Assembly: GCA_024640025.1 (NCBI GenBank)
Contig: JAHEFT010000007.1
Location: forward strand, 1 to 47,151
Direction of reading: 5' to 3'
Length of the DNA: 47,151 bases
From: Chromatiales bacterium
GTDB lineage: Bacteria; Pseudomonadota; Gammaproteobacteria; Xanthomonadales; SZUA-36
Positions 43,453 through 47,151 of this stretch are shown piece by piece. The number at the start of each line of letters is the position of its first letter. The first letter of the stretch is position 1. The notes beneath the pieces are model-generated. The model was not told the origin of the DNA and did not search any database. It saw only the letters and a program-made list of their open reading frames with translations. The position numbers were made by a program, and so were the translations under genes.

Positions 43453-44016
43453 ATGAATGGACCCTCGCATGGAAAGCTGGTGCGCAAACTGGTGCTTCTC
43501 GCCGTCGGCATGTTTGGTTTCGGCTTTGCCATGTGGCCGCTCTATAACGTTTTTTGTGACCTTACCGGGCTGGGCGGGCGTGGCGTGAAAGTGGTCGAGA
43601 GCGCCGGCGAGCTGCAGAAATCAGACCGCCAGGTCAAGATCCGCTTCGATGCAACCGTCAACTCCGGGCTACCCTGGATTTTCGAGGCAAAAGAGAAATC
43701 AACCATGGTTTCGCTGGGTGAAATGACCGAAGCCACGTACATGGCAATGAACCCCGGCAATGAAGCCATTGTGGGACAAGCGATCTATAATGTGACACCG
43801 CCCGAAGCCAGCCTTTATTTTGTGAAAACCGAGTGCTTTTGCTTTACCGAACAGGTTTTGCAGGCAAATGAAACCAGGGAAATGCCGGTTTATTACTTCA
43901 TACAGCCGGATCTTCCGGAACATATCAAGGAAATAACGCTGTCCTACACGTTCTTCCGGAATGAAAGCGCAAACGCCGTGGCATTGGCGACCGCGCGGGA
44001 AACCGATTCGGAATGA
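43453..44016 (+). CDS. ctaG: Cytochrome c oxidase assembly protein CtaG (Cox11)
   Basis: CtaG delivers copper to the CuB site of subunit I. This 187-residue protein has one N-terminal membrane helix (about 10-30) and a periplasmic domain with the copper motif ECFCFTEQ (CxC) and conserved PVYYFIQPDLP near the end. The ATG at 43453 follows the small gene by one base; the track start is 13 codons early and overlaps that gene. The order coxA-ctaG-coxC is standard. Confidence 0.96.
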   Translation: MNGPSHGKLVRKLVLLAVGMFGFGFAMWPLYNVFCDLTGLGGRGVKVVESAGELQKSDRQVKIRFDATVNSGLPWIFEAKEKSTMVSLGEMTEATYMAMNPGNEAIVGQAIYNVTPPEASLYFVKTECFCFTEQVLQANETREMPVYYFIQPDLPEHIKEITLSYTFFRNESANAVALATARETDSE

Positions 44017-44053
44017 ACGCCCGGGCAGATGAAAGAACCAACGAGGCTTAAAA

Positions 44054-44923
44054 ATGGCACATCACGCTGACGACAGCTATTACGTACCCCATGGAACCAA
44101 GTGGCCGATTATCGGATCCCTGGGGATGATCACCATGATGGCCAGTGCGGGATTCTGGGTAAATGACTCACAAACAGCGCCCTGGATCTTCCTGGTCGGC
44201 ACGCTGATCCTTATTTACATGGTTTTCGGCTGGTTTGGCGAAGTCATCCGGGAAAGCGAAGCCGGCATGTACAACGCACAGGTGGATACGTCATTCCGCA
44301 TGGGAATGATGTGGTTCATCTTTTCGGAAGTGATGTTTTTTGCCTGCTTCTTTGGCGCACTTTTCTATGCGCGCATGTTCGCCGTGCCCTGGCTGGGAGG
44401 CGAAGGCAGCGGCGCGTTCACCAATGAAGTGCTGTGGCAGGGCTATGATGCCGTCTGGCCAACGGCCGGTCCGGAAGAACTCGGCGGCCCGTTTCAGACC
44501 GTCCCGGCATTCGGCGTGCCCTTCGTCAACACCCTGATCCTGCTGTCTTCCGGTTTCACAGTCACCATGGCCCACCATGCATTGAAAAAGGAGGCGCGGG
44601 GCAAACTCATTACCTGGCTGATCGCCACCGTTGTCCTGGGCTTTCTGTTCGTATTTCTGCAGGTCGAGGAATACAAGGAGGCCTATGTGCATCTTGGGCT
44701 GACCCTGGGTTCAGGAATTTATGGATCGACGTTTTTCATGCTCACCGGTTTCCATGGCATGCACGTCACGCTTGGCGCCATCATGCTTGCGGTCATTACC
44801 ATTCGCTGCATGCGCGGGCATTTCAAACCCGAACACCATTTTGGCTTTGAAGCCGTCGCCTGGTACTGGCATTTCGTGGACGTGGTCTGGCTGGGTTTGT
44901 TTATCTTCGTTTACGTTTACTAA
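44054..44923 (+). CDS. coxC: Cytochrome c oxidase subunit III
   Basis: This 289-residue protein has seven membrane helices, typical of the CoxC/CtaE family. Conserved blocks include WFGEVIRESEAGMYNAQVD (the carboxylates near helix III), MMWFIFSEVMFFACFFGALFYAR, the helix V region and GFHGMHVTLGAIML, and AWYWHFVDVVWLGLF at the end. It stabilises subunit I and supports proton uptake. A bidirectional terminator follows at 44972. It is the last gene of the first oxidase transcript. Confidence 0.96.
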   Translation: MAHHADDSYYVPHGTKWPIIGSLGMITMMASAGFWVNDSQTAPWIFLVGTLILIYMVFGWFGEVIRESEAGMYNAQVDTSFRMGMMWFIFSEVMFFACFFGALFYARMFAVPWLGGEGSGAFTNEVLWQGYDAVWPTAGPEELGGPFQTVPAFGVPFVNTLILLSSGFTVTMAHHALKKEARGKLITWLIATVVLGFLFVFLQVEEYKEAYVHLGLTLGSGIYGSTFFMLTGFHGMHVTLGAIMLAVITIRCMRGHFKPEHHFGFEAVAWYWHFVDVVWLGLFIFVYVY

Positions 44924-44971
44924 GAAAACCGAAATGCCGCGAGTCGAAACCGCGGCAAAGCAGTAAATTAA

Positions 44972-45000
44972 GAGAAGGCCCGCCCAATGGCGGGCTTCTC
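44972..45000. terminator. Bidirectional intrinsic terminator between coxC and the DUF2909 gene
   Basis: GAGAAGGCCCGCC-CAAT-GGCGGGCTTCTC forms a 12-pair stem with one bulged G. The minus-strand side is followed by TTAATTT, a better U-rich tail than the plus side (CTTATTCC). The position between convergent genes fits termination in both directions. Confidence 0.75.
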
Positions 45001-45001
45001 C

Positions 45002-45247
45002 TTATTCCGGTTCCGCCGGTTGCTCTGCAGTCGGAACGCGAATCGGGCCGCTGTTGGGTTCTATCCAGCCCAGCTGGTAAGCACCCCACAGAAACAGGAA
45101 GAGCACGAGGGACAGGCCAATGCGCCACATCAGGCGTTTGACGGTCCGATCCCCTTCGCCATGATCTTTCACGAGAAAAATCAGGGCGGAACCGAGACTG
45201 TAAATAATGGCGAGCAGGAAAACGATGATCAGTATTTTGATGAGCAT
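45002..45247 (-). CDS. DUF2909 twin-helix membrane protein
   Basis: This 81-residue protein has two membrane helices (about residues 2-26 and 40-62) joined by a short charged loop (KDHGEGDRTVKRLMWR), and a hydrophilic tail. It belongs to the small DUF2909 family found between cox and SURF1 genes in Pseudomonas. No function is known. It is transcribed against coxC and divergent from the SURF1 gene. Confidence 0.87.
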   Translation of the reverse strand: MLIKILIIVFLLAIIYSLGSALIFLVKDHGEGDRTVKRLMWRIGLSLVLFLFLWGAYQLGWIEPNSGPIRVPTAEQPAEPE

Positions 45248-45318
45248 GACTGTCTCGACTGAACGTTTTAGTGAGTCTTGATTATAGCCAATCAGAGTTG
45301 AATTAAACGGAACAAAAA

Positions 45319-46050
45319 ATGGTTTTCAAGCCTTCAATCAAGTTGACGCTGGTTTTGCTGGCTCTGGCGCTGGTTTTTGCGCGCATGGGCCTGTGGCAAC
45401 TGGAACGCAAAGCAGAGAAACAGCAACTGCTCCACCGGTTTGACGATGCTCCCGTTTTGAACATCGAGGATGCCCTTGCACAAAACGCGCTGTTCGCACG
45501 GGTAGAAGCCCATGGACGCTATGACCCCCGGCGCCATGTATTGCTGGACAACAAGATCGACAAGGGCCGGGCCGGGGTTCACGCCCTGACCCCTTTCGAG
45601 CTTCAGGACGGCCGGCAAATCCTGGTGAACCGTGGCTGGCTTCCCCTGCCCCCCGACCGGCGTTCGCTACCCGGCGTGCCGACTGAAAGCGGCCTGACAG
45701 CGATCAGCGGAATTCTGAACAAGCCTTCTGAAGGCGGCCAGCGCATCGGAGGCCCCGATATTCTGGTCGCGGATGAATGGCCGCAATTGGTCACTTACCT
45801 GGAGATCGACTCTGTGGGTTCGGCCCTGGATGTAAACCTCGTACCCTGGCTGCTGCAACTGGATGCTGTGGACGAAAGTGGTTTTGAGGGACGCCAATGG
45901 AAGGCCGCCGTGATGGGGCCCGAAGTCCACAGTGCCTATGCTGTGCAATGGTTTGGACTGTCGCTGGCTGCTCTCGCCATCTGGATAACACTCGGAGCCC
46001 GACGCGGAAGAAGGCTGGTCGATAAAAACGCTGAAAGGGAAGCAAATTGA
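45319..46050 (+). CDS. SURF1-family cytochrome oxidase biogenesis protein
   Basis: SURF1 helps insert heme a into subunit I. This 243-residue protein has an N-terminal helix (about 7-24), a periplasmic domain with the family motifs GLWQLERKAEK, HGRYDPRRHVLLDN and ILVNRGWLPLPPDRR, and a C-terminal helix (about 205-225) after HSAYAVQWFGLSLAALAIW. It overlaps the start of the SCO-like gene, so the two are translated from one message with ctaA. Confidence 0.93.
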   Translation: MVFKPSIKLTLVLLALALVFARMGLWQLERKAEKQQLLHRFDDAPVLNIEDALAQNALFARVEAHGRYDPRRHVLLDNKIDKGRAGVHALTPFELQDGRQILVNRGWLPLPPDRRSLPGVPTESGLTAISGILNKPSEGGQRIGGPDILVADEWPQLVTYLEIDSVGSALDVNLVPWLLQLDAVDESGFEGRQWKAAVMGPEVHSAYAVQWFGLSLAALAIWITLGARRGRRLVDKNAEREAN

Positions 46051-46052
46051 AA

Positions 46053-46652
46053 ATGAAACTCTCGCCCAGGGTCTCCCTGGTCATCATCGCAGCGATGTTC
46101 CTGCTGCCCCTGCTGCTGGCCTGGTTCATGTATGACGGAACCATTACCTACAAGCCAGCCGTGACCCGCAATTTCGGACAACTGGTTGAGCCGCCCCTGC
46201 CGCTGGACTGGAAGGACGCGTCTGTTATCCCCGGCGACGGTTCATCCGGTGCCGCAGCGGCTGAAGAGTTCAGCCGGCACTGGGTCATTCTCTACCAGGT
46301 TGCGGAGCACTGCCCCGAATCCTGTCTGCAGGAAGTCTCAGCCTTGCGGCAAATCCATCGTGCCGCGGGGCGTCACCAGGACCGGATACGGATAGCACTG
46401 TTGCTGCGGAATGACGCCGGTTACGAAGTCGAGTCCGACCTGCGTGAAATGTATTCTCTCTACCAATTGATAAGCGACCCATCCGGAAGAATCGGAACTA
46501 CCCTGGAGCGCGCGGCGAGCGGTCCGGGCGCCGTCTACCTAATTGATCCACTGGGGAATATAATGATGACTTACAAAGGGGGAGCCGACCCGAATGACCT
46601 CAAGCGGGACTTGAAGCGGCTCCTGACCTGGTCAAAACTGGACGAACAATAA
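46053..46652 (+). CDS. SCO-like thioredoxin-fold protein of the oxidase cluster
   Basis: This protein of about 199 residues has one N-terminal membrane helix (about 7-27) and a thioredoxin-like periplasmic domain. The Cys pair CPESC (CxxxC, as in SCO proteins) is present. The copper-binding His that SCO proteins carry just before the YLIDP segment is absent; the sequence there reads ASGPGAVYLIDPLG. It may therefore be a thiol reductase rather than a copper donor. A TTG at 46047 overlapping the SURF1 stop is an alternative start. A similar gene lies at this position in Pseudomonas (between SURF1 and ctaA). Confidence 0.8.
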   Translation: MKLSPRVSLVIIAAMFLLPLLLAWFMYDGTITYKPAVTRNFGQLVEPPLPLDWKDASVIPGDGSSGAAAAEEFSRHWVILYQVAEHCPESCLQEVSALRQIHRAAGRHQDRIRIALLLRNDAGYEVESDLREMYSLYQLISDPSGRIGTTLERAASGPGAVYLIDPLGNIMMTYKGGADPNDLKRDLKRLLTWSKLDEQ

Positions 46653-47151
46653 TGAACCGAGGCCTGCACCGCCTGGCGCTGATCGCCGCTATTGTCGCCT
46701 TTGCTGTCATCATCCTCGGGGCTTTTGTCCGGCTTTCCGACGCCGGACTGGGCTGTCCGGACTGGCCTGGCTGTTACGGCCAGCTAACCTGGCCGGCCGA
46801 ACCCCACGAAGTGACCGAGGCCAACCAGTCCTATCCCGAACGGGCCGTTGAAACCCACAAAGCCTGGAAAGAAATGGTCCACCGCTACCTTGCCGGAGCA
46901 CTGGTCCTGCTCGTGCTTGCCATTAATTACCTGGCCTGGAAATCAGCAATCCCTGGCCGTATACGCGCACTGGCGGCCCTGTTGCTGGCGTTGATCCTGT
47001 TCCAGGCGGCGCTGGGAATGTGGACGGTTACACTCAAGCTGTTGCCCCTTGTCGTGATGGGACACCTGATGGGCGGCCTCGCCACGTTCTGCCTGCTGCT
47101 CTGGCTTGCCTGGAGCACCTCAGACCGGCTCCCCACCACGGGCGGGGCCTT
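46652..47151 (+). CDS. ctaA: Heme A synthase CtaA (COX15), 5' part only
   Basis: The ATG overlaps the preceding stop (TAATG). The frame stays open to the window edge, giving 166 visible residues. Landmarks are GAFVRLSDAGLGCPDWPGCYG, ETHKAWKEMVHRYLAG, which carries a conserved His, and further membrane helices to residue 155. CtaA oxidises heme O to heme A, the cofactor used by CoxA. The 3' end lies outside the window. The next gene in Pseudomonas is the heme O synthase. Confidence 0.94.
   Translation, partial: MNRGLHRLALIAAIVAFAVIILGAFVRLSDAGLGCPDWPGCYGQLTWPAEPHEVTEANQSYPERAVETHKAWKEMVHRYLAGALVLLVLAINYLAWKSAIPGRIRALAALLLALILFQAALGMWTVTLKLLPLVVMGHLMGGLATFCLLLWLAWSTSDRLPTTGGA

Overview
The window is a run of ordinary chromosomal genes from a gammaproteobacterium, moderately GC-rich. 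Gene order closely follows Pseudomonas and, in part, E. coli. The ubiG/phosphatase/mtaD cluster, the split class II ribonucleotide reductase (nrdJa/nrdJb), the coxB-coxA-ctaG-coxC-SURF1-SCO-ctaA cluster and the trmL/gpsA/secB/yibN | gpmI/envC neighbourhood are all arrangements known in gammaproteobacteria. The species cannot be named from this sequence. A free-living aerobic, possibly aquatic organism fits the caa3-type oxidase, the B12-dependent ribonucleotide reductase and the short PutA. I found no tRNA or rRNA gene, CRISPR array, prophage or insertion sequence.

Layout. Positions 1-442 are A+T-richer and hold the 3' end of an unrecognised gene and an inverted repeat. Positions 443-2770 hold hinT, an Ada-like alkyltransferase, a YciK-like SDR and an FmdB zinc ribbon. 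Positions 2780-6997, on the minus strand, are a tight operon: efp, mtaD, ubiG, a MupP/Gph phosphatase and a phytoene-synthase-like protein. Positions 7222-15580, on the plus strand, hold a FimX-like degenerate GGDEF/EAL protein, gluQ and accA-tilS-xseB-ispA-dxs. Positions 15565-18563 hold a DUF2238 membrane protein, a universal stress protein, a zinc alcohol dehydrogenase and a steroid-5-alpha-reductase-like membrane protein. Positions 18611-24490, on the minus strand, hold cdd, deoA, a NERD-domain protein and nrdJb/nrdJa, with a twin NrdR-box promoter upstream of nrdJa. Positions 24832-33059 hold trmL, a YbdG-type MscS channel, gpsA-secB-rhodanese and, divergently, gpmI-envC-ctpA. Positions 33080-39813, on the minus strand, hold a DUF1820 protein, a rhomboid protease, gspB-gspA and putA. 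Positions 39988-47151 are the cytochrome c oxidase cluster, ending inside ctaA at the window edge.

How the genes work together. The efp-mtaD-ubiG unit links translation, ubiquinone methylation and disposal of the methylation by-product S-adenosylhomocysteine. The ispA-dxs unit supplies isoprenoid precursors that feed quinone and heme A side chains, and the cox/cta cluster at the right edge uses heme A. cdd-deoA salvages pyrimidines, and nrdJ makes deoxynucleotides under probable NrdR control.

I did not find a convincing new multi-gene system. The points most worth a second look are the hairpin-rich gap between nrdJa and nrdJb, the twin NrdR boxes overlapping a promoter, the FimX-like protein whose GGDEF and EAL motifs are both lost, a phytoene-synthase-like protein without its Asp-rich motif at the end of the ubiG operon, a SCO-like protein that keeps its Cys pair but lacks the copper-binding His, and a 42-residue membrane protein in the oxidase operon that the ORF track misses.
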